Source: Desulfosudis oleivorans (GTDB lineage: Bacteria > Desulfobacterota > Desulfobacteria > Desulfobacterales > SURF-7). Taken from it: DNA of 64,000 bases. The notes below the pieces were generated by a model. The model made no database searches, had not been told where the DNA came from, and worked only from the letters and a program-made list of their open reading frames with translations. Below, one piece after another: positions 36,102 to 44,692 of the stretch. The position numbers and the translations under genes were made by a program. The DNA lies in assembly GCA_020723325.1 (NCBI GenBank), contig DYJD01000002.1, forward strand, positions 62,001-126,000, in the 5' to 3' direction. The stretch's first letter is position 1. The number at the start of each line of letters is the position of its first letter.

Positions 36102-37223
36102 CTAGATTTCAACCCCCATGACGACTACATCATCTTCGGCCTGGAAAGCCCCGGGCCGCAGTATCTGGGCGATTTCCCCGGGAGCGGTTTCAATGGGGAG
36201 GTCACGCACGCTCTCGCAGGCGCGCCGGATGATCTCCAGGTTTTGGGTCCAGACATTTTTTTCCGCAAGGGATTCGATGAGGCCATCCGAATACAGAAAA
36301 AAACGATCACCGGCGGCAACCTCCATCTGGCGCTGGCCAAAATAAACATCCTTGAAAATGCCCAGGACATCCCCCTCCATTTCCATGATTTCAGCCTGGC
36401 CCTGCTTGGGAACATAAATCATGGGGGGATGGCCGGCGTTGATCAGGATCATCTGCTTGGCCTTGCGGTTGAGCCGGGCATAGCAGGCCGTCAGATACTT
36501 GCCCTCCGGCATGATTTCCGCAAGAACATCGTTGATCATCTTCATGCTCTCAAGGGGCTGATACACCGGTGACGTGTTCTGCTTTAAAAGGGCCTTCACC
36601 GAGGCGGTCAAATAACTGGTCTTGATGTCATGCCCGGAAAAATCCGCCAGAAAATAACCGAAGATGCTCTGGGAAATGGCCAGCACATCGTAAAAATCCC
36701 CCCCGGCTTCCTGCAGGGCGTGGTAGTATACGCCGAAACGGGCCTCGGGCTGCATGGCCGGAGTGGTCAGCAGGGCGGCCTGGGCTTCGGTGATCTGCTT
36801 CAGCTTTTCCGCTTGACTGGCAATCATGGAATTGGTGGCGATGGACAGTTTCAGGTGCAGCCGCACCCTGGCCAGGACTTCCCGGGGGTGGAAGGGTTTG
36901 GTGATATAATCCACGGCTCCCAGCTCAAAGCCGGAAAGCTTGGCGTCGATCTCGCTGACACCGGTGAGGAAAATCACCGGAATGGCCATGGTGCCGGCAT
37001 TTTTTTTCAATAATTTGATGACCTCGAAACCGTCTTCTTCCGGCATGCGGATGTCCAGGAGAATCAGGTCCGGCCTTTCATGGGCGGCCAGCTTGCGGGC
37101 GGACGGACCGTCGGCAGCGCTGAAAACCCGGTAGCCGTCCTTGGTCAAGATGGTTTCCAGCAATTTCAGGTTTACCGGATTGTCGTCCACAATCAGGATG
37201 GAAAGGCGATTATCAGTGTCCAT
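36102..37223 (-). CDS. Response regulator with PP2C (SpoIIE-type) phosphatase output
   Basis: The 373-residue protein has an N-terminal receiver (ILIVDDNPVNLKLLETIL, Asp in LILLDIRMPEEDG near 56, Lys in YITKPFHPRE). A short coiled coil joins it to a SpoIIE/RsbU-like PP2C phosphatase domain (EAGGDFYDVLAIS, FLADFSGHD, LINAGHPPMIY, YSDGLIES) that keeps the metal-binding aspartates. It would dephosphorylate an antagonist protein in response to phosphorylation. It lies between the HPt and HATPase genes. Confidence 0.92.
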   Translation of the reverse strand: MDTDNRLSILIVDDNPVNLKLLETILTKDGYRVFSAADGPSARKLAAHERPDLILLDIRMPEEDGFEVIKLLKKNAGTMAIPVIFLTGVSEIDAKLSGFELGAVDYITKPFHPREVLARVRLHLKLSIATNSMIASQAEKLKQITEAQAALLTTPAMQPEARFGVYYHALQEAGGDFYDVLAISQSIFGYFLADFSGHDIKTSYLTASVKALLKQNTSPVYQPLESMKMINDVLAEIMPEGKYLTACYARLNRKAKQMILINAGHPPMIYVPKQGQAEIMEMEGDVLGIFKDVYFGQRQMEVAAGDRFFLYSDGLIESLAEKNVWTQNLEIIRRACESVRDLPIETAPGEIAQILRPGAFQAEDDVVVMGVEI

Positions 37224-37240
37224 ATGGATGTTTTTCAGCT

Positions 37241-37576
37241 TTATAAGATTGGATAAGTGGATAAGACTTGATCAATCAGATCCAGCTTTTCGCTTAGAAT
37301 TTGAATCAGCCCCATTGCGTTGGACAGATTGCTGTTGCGGGCGTTCATTTCCAATTGCCGGGCTTCATTGGCCAGATCGCTGAAGCCCAGATTGCCTGCC
37401 GAACCCTTTATGGAATGGGCCAATTCCTTCACCCTGTCCGCATCGGCATTTTCCAGGGCCGTTACGAGCCGATCAAGATCGGCCCGGGAAGTTTCCAGAA
37501 AAAGAGCGACCAAGGCAGTGAATTCGTCCAGTTCCAAGCCGAGGCTATGGGCCAGCTCCTGAAAATGCATGCGCAA
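37241..37576 (-). CDS. Histidine phosphotransfer (HPt) domain protein
   Basis: The 111-residue helical protein shows the HPt signature KELAHSIKGSAGNLGFSDLA, with the phospho-acceptor His near residue 54. It ends 17 bp before the receiver-PP2C gene and probably passes phosphate to that receiver or to the single-domain receiver at 35.2 kb. No sensor kinase is encoded next to it. Confidence 0.9.
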   Translation of the reverse strand: MRMHFQELAHSLGLELDEFTALVALFLETSRADLDRLVTALENADADRVKELAHSIKGSAGNLGFSDLANEARQLEMNARNSNLSNAMGLIQILSEKLDLIDQVLSTYPIL

Positions 37577-37681
37577 TCCTCCTTGGGACAGGTCTCATGA
37601 TAATTGCTGATGGCCTCAATATTAGCGGAGGGATGTCTGGATTGCAACAGCGAATCGCAGAACCATCTTATTTGGTTTTCT

Positions 37682-37711
37682 GGGTCGGGGTCGGGGTCGC
37701 TATCGGTATCG
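37682..37711. repeat. GGGTC/GGTATC word repeat, half element
   Basis: The words GGGTCGGGGTCGGGGTCG and CTATCGGTATCGA match one arm of the inverted repeat at 27541-27619. Here only one arm is clear. It lies at the broken end of a degraded ADP-ribosylglycohydrolase fragment. Confidence 0.7.
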
Positions 37712-37927
37712 AAATGCCAATCGATAAAACAAATCAAAGCACTTTTGCCATGAACCATTTTCCGGGGAATGCCGCCAGCGGACGAATTCATCCCGGACGG
37801 CTTCCATGAGGGTGTCCAGGTCCTTTTTGCCGGCGCTGGTCAGGGCCTCGGCCAGGGCGATGCTCATCTGGGTGTAGTCGGTGAACAGGGCCGGGTCCGG
37901 CAGGTCGGTGATGCCGGCCGTACACTA
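37700..37927 (-). pseudogene. Fragment of an ADP-ribosylglycohydrolase-like gene
   Basis: The minus strand between two stop codons reads GITDLPDPALFTDYTQMSIA, then LAEALTSAGKKDLDTLMEAV and RDEFVRWRHSPENG. This matches the N-terminal metal-site region of ADP-ribosylglycohydrolase (DraG/crystallin J1) proteins, where TDDTQM is usual and here one Asp is replaced by Tyr. The fragment has no start region and no C-terminal half. It runs into a GGGTC-word repeat, which probably marks the rearrangement point. Confidence 0.65.
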
Positions 37928-38166
37928 GCGGCGTCGGTGTAATCGGTGGATTGTGTAACAGTTTTGCCACGCAGCGAATGATTTTTTATGCAGATGTTCA
38001 TAATAAACGAACGGCCTGTTGGCGATCCCCGAGGCAATTCCATTGCCCGGAATGCCGGCATGATCATCCCATCGAACATGAAAAAAACTCTGCCAATCAG
38101 GCATAAATTCTTTCTCCTCCCCTTTGCGGAACTTTCACAGGGGAAAAACCATGATGACCCTGCGGC

Positions 38167-38265
38167 TTTTTTCCCGCAAATTCGAATCCGTGCCGGCCAC
38201 CACATCCTGGTACCTTCACCATCACGAAAATCATCAATAAAAAAGGACTTGCCGTTTCCGGCTAA
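38167..38265 (+). pseudogene. C-terminal remnant of a tyrosine integrase (second element)
   Basis: In the frame ending at the stop codon 38263-38265 the sequence reads PGTFTITKIINKKGLAVSG. This parallels the tail of the integrase remnant at 60.9 kb (SGTVTKIGNKKGLTAIS). Both tails end 15 bp before a tRNA-Leu 3' sequence in the same arrangement. The rest of this integrase is gone. It suggests that an earlier element had used the same tRNA. Confidence 0.6.
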
Positions 38266-38280
38266 GTCCTTAATTTTCTG

Positions 38281-38324
38281 TGGTGCCGGAGGCGAGAATC
38301 GAACTCGCATGGACTTGCGCCCGG
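38281..38324 (-). repeat. Truncated tRNA-Leu 3' end, probable attachment site (att copy 1)
   Basis: These 44 bp are identical to 60956-60999, the 3' end of the intact tRNA-Leu(CAA) gene from the CCA to the variable arm. Beyond 38324 the sequence diverges, so no full tRNA is formed. It is read as the distal attachment repeat of an element inserted in the tRNA gene. Confidence 0.9.
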
Positions 38325-38452
38325 TGGAAGCGCTTCGTTTTTACCGCGAGTACGGACATGTCAATATGGCAGATATCGGGTTTCGCAGGTAAAATCCACT
38401 GCAAATCCCGGCGCAACGGTCTGCTGATTTGATATTATTACAGCAAGATTTT

Positions 38453-39232
38453 CTAACATAGATCAAATTCTTGCCCTTTCACGACAAATCCATTGAATCC
38501 GTCCTTCACAGGATCTCTGTCCGGTTTGGGTTGGTAGTGGTAGAGCCACATCTTTTTTTTGATCTCCGGGGGAAGCGTGCAGAGTTCGTCATAATGGGCG
38601 TGGACCGTTGTCCGGAAAGCTGTGGTCTCCACATCATGAAAAATCAAGCCCACCTCCGTATGGATGTGGGTTAAAAATTCGGGTTGAAACTGGGTGTCCG
38701 TTGAAATAAACACATTGGGGCTTCCACCGGTTTCCGACATCAACAGGCCGTAGCTGTAATGATTCCGCGAATCCGCCATAACATGGGGCATCCGCCACAA
38801 TGTAAAATCGATGGCCTCCCAGGTAAAACGATTTTCAGCGGATATGGGGAAGCATTCAAAATAATCGTCCAGGTGCATCACCTTGCCCTTGATGCATTTT
38901 AGTCCGCCCTGCAAGGAATGGTTCCAGAGTTCCTCCATGGTCGCCGTGTTCATGAAGAGTTTGGGGGGAGGTGAATTGGGAACGAAATAGGTGTTGATGG
39001 CGACCCACTCGAGACCGCCGATATGGTCCGAATGGAGATGGGAGATGTAGACCGCCTCGATCTCGCGGCCGAAATTTGCCGCGTTAATGCCGGCTTCATT
39101 CAGAGAAAAACGGATATCGCTGCCGCAGTCCAACAGCAGTTTTTTCCCTGACTGCGCGGTGATCAGCAGGTTCGACTGGTAGTAATCCGCTGTTGTGAAA
39201 GCCGAGCCGACCCCCAGAAATTTTATTTTCAA
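38453..39232 (-). CDS. Metallo-beta-lactamase-fold hydrolase, candidate phosphodiesterase
   Basis: The 259-residue protein begins at a TTG that overlaps the stop codon of the cyclase gene by 4 bp. It has the metal-binding motif HLHSDH at 65-70, the early Asp in LLLDCGSD, a later STDTQF Asp and a C-terminal LYHYQPKPD His. The fold covers RNase Z, glyoxalase II, and cyclic nucleotide phosphodiesterases. Being coupled to a nucleotide cyclase makes a cAMP/cGMP phosphodiesterase role attractive, but it could also be a redox or RNA enzyme. It is the last gene of the operon. Confidence 0.82.
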   Translation of the reverse strand: MKIKFLGVGSAFTTADYYQSNLLITAQSGKKLLLDCGSDIRFSLNEAGINAANFGREIEAVYISHLHSDHIGGLEWVAINTYFVPNSPPPKLFMNTATMEELWNHSLQGGLKCIKGKVMHLDDYFECFPISAENRFTWEAIDFTLWRMPHVMADSRNHYSYGLLMSETGGSPNVFISTDTQFQPEFLTHIHTEVGLIFHDVETTAFRTTVHAHYDELCTLPPEIKKKMWLYHYQPKPDRDPVKDGFNGFVVKGQEFDLC

Positions 39233-40704
39233 TGGTTTTTCCTTTGTGTGTGCAGGTTCAGGACTTTGCCGAGAAAGACCTCCGCTTCCGGCGGAATCGA
39301 CGTAAAATTGACCCGGAACGAAGAAGGCGAAGCCACGTCGGTGACCTTGGCGTATAGATCCGTGGTGACGGCCTGGCTTTTTTCGTCAAACAGCGTGATC
39401 TTGATGTTCACCAGCTTCTCCAGTTCCAAGTCCGCTGTTATCGCGGCCGCCTGTTCGATGATACCGGTGATGGACCCGGAATGCAAATCGCTGCCGGCGT
39501 GTTTGCCGGCGAGGACCGTAAACTGAATGTTCAGCGGTTCGGCCAGGTCCAGGAGCTCCAGTGCTTTTTTCTTGGGCAGCTGGATATTGAATTTCCCCCC
39601 CACGCCGCCGATTTCATAGATTACGATGGGTTCCTTGACCCCCTTGGGCATAACTTCCAGCTGGTCGTCCACCCTCAGGATATCTCCGCAGGCCTTGAGG
39701 GTGCTCTCGGAAATATAGGTCTGTCCGCCGACGGTGTAGGATTCTATCCGGGCGGTCAGGTTCACGTTCCGGCCCACGCAACCGTATTTCATCCGTTTCA
39801 TGGAGCCGATGTTGCCCACCACCACCATGCCGGTATTAATCCCGATGCCCTGATGAACTTCGGGATAGCTTCTTTCCCGGCATTTTCGGTTGACCTCGGC
39901 CATGGATAGCTGCATTTCCAGGGAACAGGCCACGGCCCTCAGGGCGTCGTCTTCCCGCTGGATGGGAGCGCCGAAGATGACAAAAATGGCATCACCGATG
40001 AATTCGTCGATGGTGCCTTTGTATTTCAAGATGATTTCCGTCATGGTTTCAAGATAGATATTGATGATATCCACCACCTCCTCCGCCGGCAGCCGCTCGC
40101 CGATGGCGGTAAAGCCGCGGAGATCCGTCATCATGATGGTGACCTGCCTTTTGTCACCACCCAAGATGGCACCGTCTGGGGTCTCGAGGATGCTGTCGAC
40201 AATATCGTCCGACAGATACTGGCCGAAGGTTTTCCGAATGAACCGGTTGGCCCTTTCCAGGTGGTCCATGGCCTCGTTTCTTTCCAGGAGGTTGATGTAG
40301 CCCCGGGAATGGTAGCGGATGCGGGCGATGATCTCCAGGGGGTCCGGGAGTTTCACCATGTAGTCGTTGGCCCCCAGGGCGAACGCCTCGGCCTTGGTGC
40401 GGGCCTCTTCCTTGCTGGAAAGAACGATCAGGGGCACGGCGGCGGTTCGACGGTTGGCGCGGAAATAGCGGACCAGGGTTAGGCCGTCTATGTCCGGCAT
40501 CACCAGGTCCTGGAGAATCACCGTGGGCTGTATCTGGTTGGCCTTTTTGATTGCCAGGGTTGGATCCTGGCAGTAGTGGAAATCGATGTCGGGCTCCGTG
40601 TTCAGCATCCGCCGGACGGTTTCGCCGATGATGGCCTGGTCATCCACCAGGAGGACGGTTATCCTGTGCTCCGCCAGTTTTGTCTCCGCTAACGCGCTGT
40701 TCAC
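39229..40704 (-). CDS. Response regulator with class III nucleotidyl cyclase output
   Basis: The protein has about 491 residues from GTG 40704, which overlaps the cheB stop (GTGA). Residues 14-135 are a receiver with Asp66 in ILQDLVMPDIDG. After a coiled linker a class III cyclase (about 186-370) keeps both metal aspartates (Asp194 in MTDLRGF, Asp238 in FIGD) and the transition-state residues Asn315 and Arg319 in NVNLTARIES. The purine-specifying positions are Glu234 and Gly308, not the Lys/Asp pair of adenylate cyclases, so the product (cAMP or cGMP) is open. A C-terminal beta-rich domain (about 390-491) is unassigned. It takes the place of WspR. Confidence 0.93.
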   Translation of the reverse strand: MNSALAETKLAEHRITVLLVDDQAIIGETVRRMLNTEPDIDFHYCQDPTLAIKKANQIQPTVILQDLVMPDIDGLTLVRYFRANRRTAAVPLIVLSSKEEARTKAEAFALGANDYMVKLPDPLEIIARIRYHSRGYINLLERNEAMDHLERANRFIRKTFGQYLSDDIVDSILETPDGAILGGDKRQVTIMMTDLRGFTAIGERLPAEEVVDIINIYLETMTEIILKYKGTIDEFIGDAIFVIFGAPIQREDDALRAVACSLEMQLSMAEVNRKCRERSYPEVHQGIGINTGMVVVGNIGSMKRMKYGCVGRNVNLTARIESYTVGGQTYISESTLKACGDILRVDDQLEVMPKGVKEPIVIYEIGGVGGKFNIQLPKKKALELLDLAEPLNIQFTVLAGKHAGSDLHSGSITGIIEQAAAITADLELEKLVNIKITLFDEKSQAVTTDLYAKVTDVASPSSFRVNFTSIPPEAEVFLGKVLNLHTQRKNH

Positions 40705-41780
40705 TGCAAAAAACGTCTCCCTTCCCGTTTGGATAGAAAAGCGATGATGGCCTGGGCGATGGCCTCCACCGGCAGGCACTCCACCGCGGCGTTGAGCTGG
40801 ACAGCCGCCTTGGGCATACCGTAAACCGAGGAAGTGGCCTCATCCTGGGCGATGGTATGCCAACCCAGCCGGCGAAGCTCCCCCAAGCCCTTGGCGCCGT
40901 CGTTCCCCATGCCGGTCAGGATGATGGCGATGCCGCTGTCCGGCCAGTTTTCCGCAGCGCTGTGAAAAAAGACATCCACCGACGGGCGGAACGGTACATC
41001 CTTCGGTTCCGAGGTATACGCGAAGCGGCGTTCGGGGGTCAGGACCATGTGGTCATTGGTGCTGGCCACATAAATGGTGCCGGCCGCCGGATCGGTACCC
41101 TCCCTGGCCAGTTCCACTTTCATGACAGCCTGTTTGGCGAGCCAGTTGACCATATTGGCGGAAAATTCCTCCAGTACATGCTGGATAATGACGATGATGG
41201 CCGATAGCTGACCGGGGAGGCCGCCGAGAATCTTTGCCAGAGCCTTGGGCCCGCCGGTGGAAGCACCGATGATGACCAGGGGGGCGGCGGGTTTTTCAGC
41301 ATCCCGGCTTGACGAAGGGCGGGAGACGGCTTGGACCTTGGCCGGTTCCTGCGGACCTGCCGGTGGGTTTTGCTTGTCCACCGATTTTTTCAGGATGCCG
41401 GCTTTGCGGATCTTTTTGCAGAGCAGCTCATCGAAGGAACGCGCGCCGGCTTTGTCGGTTCCGATTTCAACGGCATCCACCGCCCCAAACCCCATGGCCT
41501 TGAATATTTCGCCGGAATGGGCATCAATATCCGACGTTAGAATGATGATCTGGCACGGTGTTTTCTGCATCATCCCCCGGGTCACTTCGACGCCGTTCAT
41601 CACCGGCAGGTCGATATCCAGGAGGACCACGTCGGGACGGTTGGTTTCCACCTGCTTTATGGCCTCGGAACCGCTTCCGGCGGTCCAGACAATCGAGAAA
41701 TCCACCTGCTTATCGATGCATTTCCGTAGAGAGCACAATACTTCGACGTCATGATGGGCGATGCCGATGCGCATGGTCAC
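40701..41780 (-). CDS. cheB: Chemotaxis methylesterase CheB (WspF-like)
   Basis: The 359-residue protein begins at a GTG overlapping the cheA stop by 4 bp. The receiver has Asp in VVLLDIDLPVMNG (about 56). The methylesterase domain has the catalytic Ser (GASTGGPKAL), His (IIQHVLEEF) and Asp (GMGNDGAKGL). It removes methyl groups from receptors to reset sensitivity when phosphorylated by CheA. Order and domain content match WspF. Confidence 0.95.
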   Translation of the reverse strand: MTMRIGIAHHDVEVLCSLRKCIDKQVDFSIVWTAGSGSEAIKQVETNRPDVVLLDIDLPVMNGVEVTRGMMQKTPCQIIILTSDIDAHSGEIFKAMGFGAVDAVEIGTDKAGARSFDELLCKKIRKAGILKKSVDKQNPPAGPQEPAKVQAVSRPSSSRDAEKPAAPLVIIGASTGGPKALAKILGGLPGQLSAIIVIIQHVLEEFSANMVNWLAKQAVMKVELAREGTDPAAGTIYVASTNDHMVLTPERRFAYTSEPKDVPFRPSVDVFFHSAAENWPDSGIAIILTGMGNDGAKGLGELRRLGWHTIAQDEATSSVYGMPKAAVQLNAAVECLPVEAIAQAIIAFLSKREGRRFLQ

Positions 41781-44692
41781 GAATCTCCGATCAGGTCAAT
41801 CACCGCATCCAGAAAGGTGTTGTCCTCAAAGCTGCTTTTGGTTAAGTAGTAATCCGCCCCCAATTCGAGCCCCCGCATCCGATCCTCCTCCCGGTCCTTG
41901 TAGGAGATGATGATCACCGGTATGGACTTCAAATCATCATGTCTCTTGATATTGCCCACAAATTCGAATCCGTTCATCCGGGGCATGTCGATATCGGAGA
42001 TAACCAAGTCGAAGTGGCTGGAACGGATGACGTTCCAGCCTTCCGCGCCGTCAACCGCTATTTCCACTTCATATCCCATGTTTCTCAGAAGTTTACGCTC
42101 CATCTCGCGCACGGTAATGGAGTCGTCCACCACCAGAATGCGTTTCTTGCGGGCTTTTCCGACATCATCATCAGTCCCGATTTTTTTCAGACTGCGGCCG
42201 TGTAACAGATTGTCGATGGAGCGCACCATGTCTTCCACATCAATAATGAGTACCGGTGACCCGTCCAGCATGATAGCGGCGGCATCAATGTTCGGCACTT
42301 TTCCCAGGCGGGCATCCAGGGGGCGCTCCACGAGATCGGTCTCCCCTAGGAATTTGTCCACGGCCAATCCATAGGTATGGAGGCGGTCGCTGAGCACCAG
42401 CACCATGATGTCATCCGCCGGCTTTGCTTTTCTATTGGTGGATAGAACATCGTGGATATCCACCAGGGCGATGTTGCTGCCGTCGAACTGGAAGTATTCG
42501 CGGGATTCCACGGTCTCGATTTCCTCACGGTTCAAAACCAGGCACCGGTCGATGCGCGCCAAGGGAAACGCATAGAGTTCCCCGCTTATTTCCACCAGAA
42601 ACGTCCGGATGACGGAAAGGGTCAGGGGAAGTTCCAGGATGAATGTCAGCCCTTCACCGGGTTTGGTCTCCGCCCGGACCACTCCGCCCACTTCGCGGAC
42701 CATGGTTTGAACCACGTCCAGACCGACACCCCGGCCGGATATCTGCGTGACATCGCTCCTGGTGCTGAAGCCGGGCAGAAAGAGAAAATCCAGCAGTTCA
42801 TGTTCGCCCATCTGTTCAATCATTTTCTCATTGGCCAGCCCCTTCCGGGCGATCTTCTTGCGGAGGTCGTCCAGAATGATTCCGCGGCCGTCATCGGAAA
42901 CGGTGACCATGAGCATGCCGGAGAGATGTGACGCCTGCAGCACCACCAGTCCGGATTCGGGTTTTCCGGCCGCAAGGCGCTCTTCCCGTGATTCTATCCC
43001 GTGGTCAACGGCGTTCTGAATCAAATGGGTCAACGGCGCGTCCAGTTTTTCCAGAATATCCCGGTCAACTTCAGTGTTTTTCCCCCGAATTTCAAAGGAT
43101 ACCTTTTTGTCCAGCTGACGGGATAGATCTCTTACCAAGCGCGGAAATTTCCGGACACCATCGGAAAAAGGCCGCATGCGCACCGAAATCACTTCATGAT
43201 AGATGCTGTCCGAAAGGGTAGCGTAGGTGCTGGTGAATTTTTCCAGGTGGTTCATCCGTTCCGCCAGTTTCTGGATGCTTTCCTTGTTGCGTTCCCGTGC
43301 TTCCGCAATGATTTTCTGGATATCATCATCCCGGCTGGCGTTTCTGCCTTGAATCATTTCCTGCAGCCGCGAGAGGATATTGTAAAGCTCGGTATGACTT
43401 CGCTTGAGGCTCAGCAGCGATTCCGAAAAGGGCGGCAGCCAACTGGCCCCCACCACTACCTCGCCGGCCAGTCCCATCAGGCGCTCGATTTTTTCCGCGG
43501 ATACGCGTATGGCCCTGGTCTTGTCCGCCGCCTTGGATGAAGGTGTTTTGTCGCCGTCATTTTCCGGCGGCTTGTCGGCCTTGACCGCCGCCGGCACCTC
43601 CCGGTGAACGGAATCAGGCGGCGCAGCCACGGAACGGTCGCTATTTTCCCGGGGCATTGCCGATGAATCCTGATCGCCAGCGCCGGAACCGGATCTACGG
43701 GGGGGAGGCGGAGACGCCGCCGTTTCCGAGGAAATAGCCCGGACAGCCTGGATTAACAGGTCATTTTCGGTCTTCAGGCCGGCGAGTCGGTTTTCATCCC
43801 GGTCCTTCCCGGCTTCCGATATTTTCAAAAGCATGTCGACACCTTGTAGGAGCGTGTCCACGTTTTCCGGTGACAGCGTGACCCGGCCGCCCTGGGCGGC
43901 CACGAAACAATCTTCCATGACATGGGCGCAATCCACCGCCAGGCGGAGGCCCACCACCCGGGCCCCTCCTTTGATGGAATGGGCGCTGCGCATGAGTGCT
44001 TCCAGATGGTTGGCGTCCCCCGGGCTGTTTTCCAGGGCCAGCAAGCCGTTGTTCAGCACTTCCGTGTGACTTTTCACCTCCTCCATGTACAGGTCGAGCA
44101 TACCGTCGTCAGCGGTCACGCTGCTGCCGATGGTCGCCTCCAGCTTGGAACCGCGGCCGGGGGCGGAGCCGGAAACGGGTTCGCGAGCCGGTCGCGCCCC
44201 AACCGCTGCCTCCGCCGGGGATATTTCGGTTTTCGGCACAGAAGCGGGTGTCCTGGCATGGGAGCCGGCGTTCCCCGCTGAATTTCCAGCCGATACAGCG
44301 GCGATTTTCCCACGGATGTTTTCCCGTTGACATGTGAGCCAGTAGGAAAGTTCGGCGTTCTCCGTATCCGCCATTTCCAGAAGCAGGTCAGCGGCGCTGA
44401 TCAGGCTGTCGGCGGACTCCGGGAGCAATTGCCATCCGCCTTTCCTGATGGCGACCAAGCAGTCTTTGATGGCCGCCGCAAGATCGGCTATATCGTCGGC
44501 TTCCACGATCCGCGCTCCGCCATATACCATTTTGGCGGCGTTGATCAAGGTGTCGAGGCCGCCGGGGGTATCCGGAGCGCTCACGATTTCCGGCAGACCG
44601 TCCCGCAGGATGCTGCCATGGGTTTTTACCTCCGAACGAAACAAGTCCAGGATGGAATCGTTGCCGGATGGTTGCATGTCGCTGCTGTTCAC
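41777..44692 (-). CDS. cheA: Hybrid CheA histidine kinase with receiver (WspE-like), two HPt regions
   Basis: The protein has about 971 residues from GTG 44692, overlapping the cheW stop (GTGA). HPt-like region 1 (residues 15-85) carries Lys54 where the phospho-acceptor His is expected (NAAKMVYGGAR). HPt region 2 keeps His238 (RSAHSIKGGARVVG). A dimerisation/CheA core follows, with N-box HLIQNAVDHGIESREER, DDGRGI and GRGVGLDVV. A CheW-like domain then binds receptors, and a C-terminal receiver has Asp in LVISDIDMPRMNG. It phosphorylates its own receiver, CheB and the cyclase regulator. Domain order is that of WspE. Confidence 0.95.
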   Translation of the reverse strand: MNSSDMQPSGNDSILDLFRSEVKTHGSILRDGLPEIVSAPDTPGGLDTLINAAKMVYGGARIVEADDIADLAAAIKDCLVAIRKGGWQLLPESADSLISAADLLLEMADTENAELSYWLTCQRENIRGKIAAVSAGNSAGNAGSHARTPASVPKTEISPAEAAVGARPAREPVSGSAPGRGSKLEATIGSSVTADDGMLDLYMEEVKSHTEVLNNGLLALENSPGDANHLEALMRSAHSIKGGARVVGLRLAVDCAHVMEDCFVAAQGGRVTLSPENVDTLLQGVDMLLKISEAGKDRDENRLAGLKTENDLLIQAVRAISSETAASPPPPRRSGSGAGDQDSSAMPRENSDRSVAAPPDSVHREVPAAVKADKPPENDGDKTPSSKAADKTRAIRVSAEKIERLMGLAGEVVVGASWLPPFSESLLSLKRSHTELYNILSRLQEMIQGRNASRDDDIQKIIAEARERNKESIQKLAERMNHLEKFTSTYATLSDSIYHEVISVRMRPFSDGVRKFPRLVRDLSRQLDKKVSFEIRGKNTEVDRDILEKLDAPLTHLIQNAVDHGIESREERLAAGKPESGLVVLQASHLSGMLMVTVSDDGRGIILDDLRKKIARKGLANEKMIEQMGEHELLDFLFLPGFSTRSDVTQISGRGVGLDVVQTMVREVGGVVRAETKPGEGLTFILELPLTLSVIRTFLVEISGELYAFPLARIDRCLVLNREEIETVESREYFQFDGSNIALVDIHDVLSTNRKAKPADDIMVLVLSDRLHTYGLAVDKFLGETDLVERPLDARLGKVPNIDAAAIMLDGSPVLIIDVEDMVRSIDNLLHGRSLKKIGTDDDVGKARKKRILVVDDSITVREMERKLLRNMGYEVEIAVDGAEGWNVIRSSHFDLVISDIDMPRMNGFEFVGNIKRHDDLKSIPVIIISYKDREEDRMRGLELGADYYLTKSSFEDNTFLDAVIDLIGDS

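Noticed and set aside
37988-38392. Open frame spanning the truncated tRNA-Leu at 38.3 kb
   Set aside because: It reads through the att copy and integrase tail in the wrong frame, and has no ribosome binding site or homology.
39229-40704. A diguanylate cyclase output as in the classical Wsp system
   Set aside because: No GGDEF motif is present. The output domain has class III nucleotidyl cyclase residues instead.
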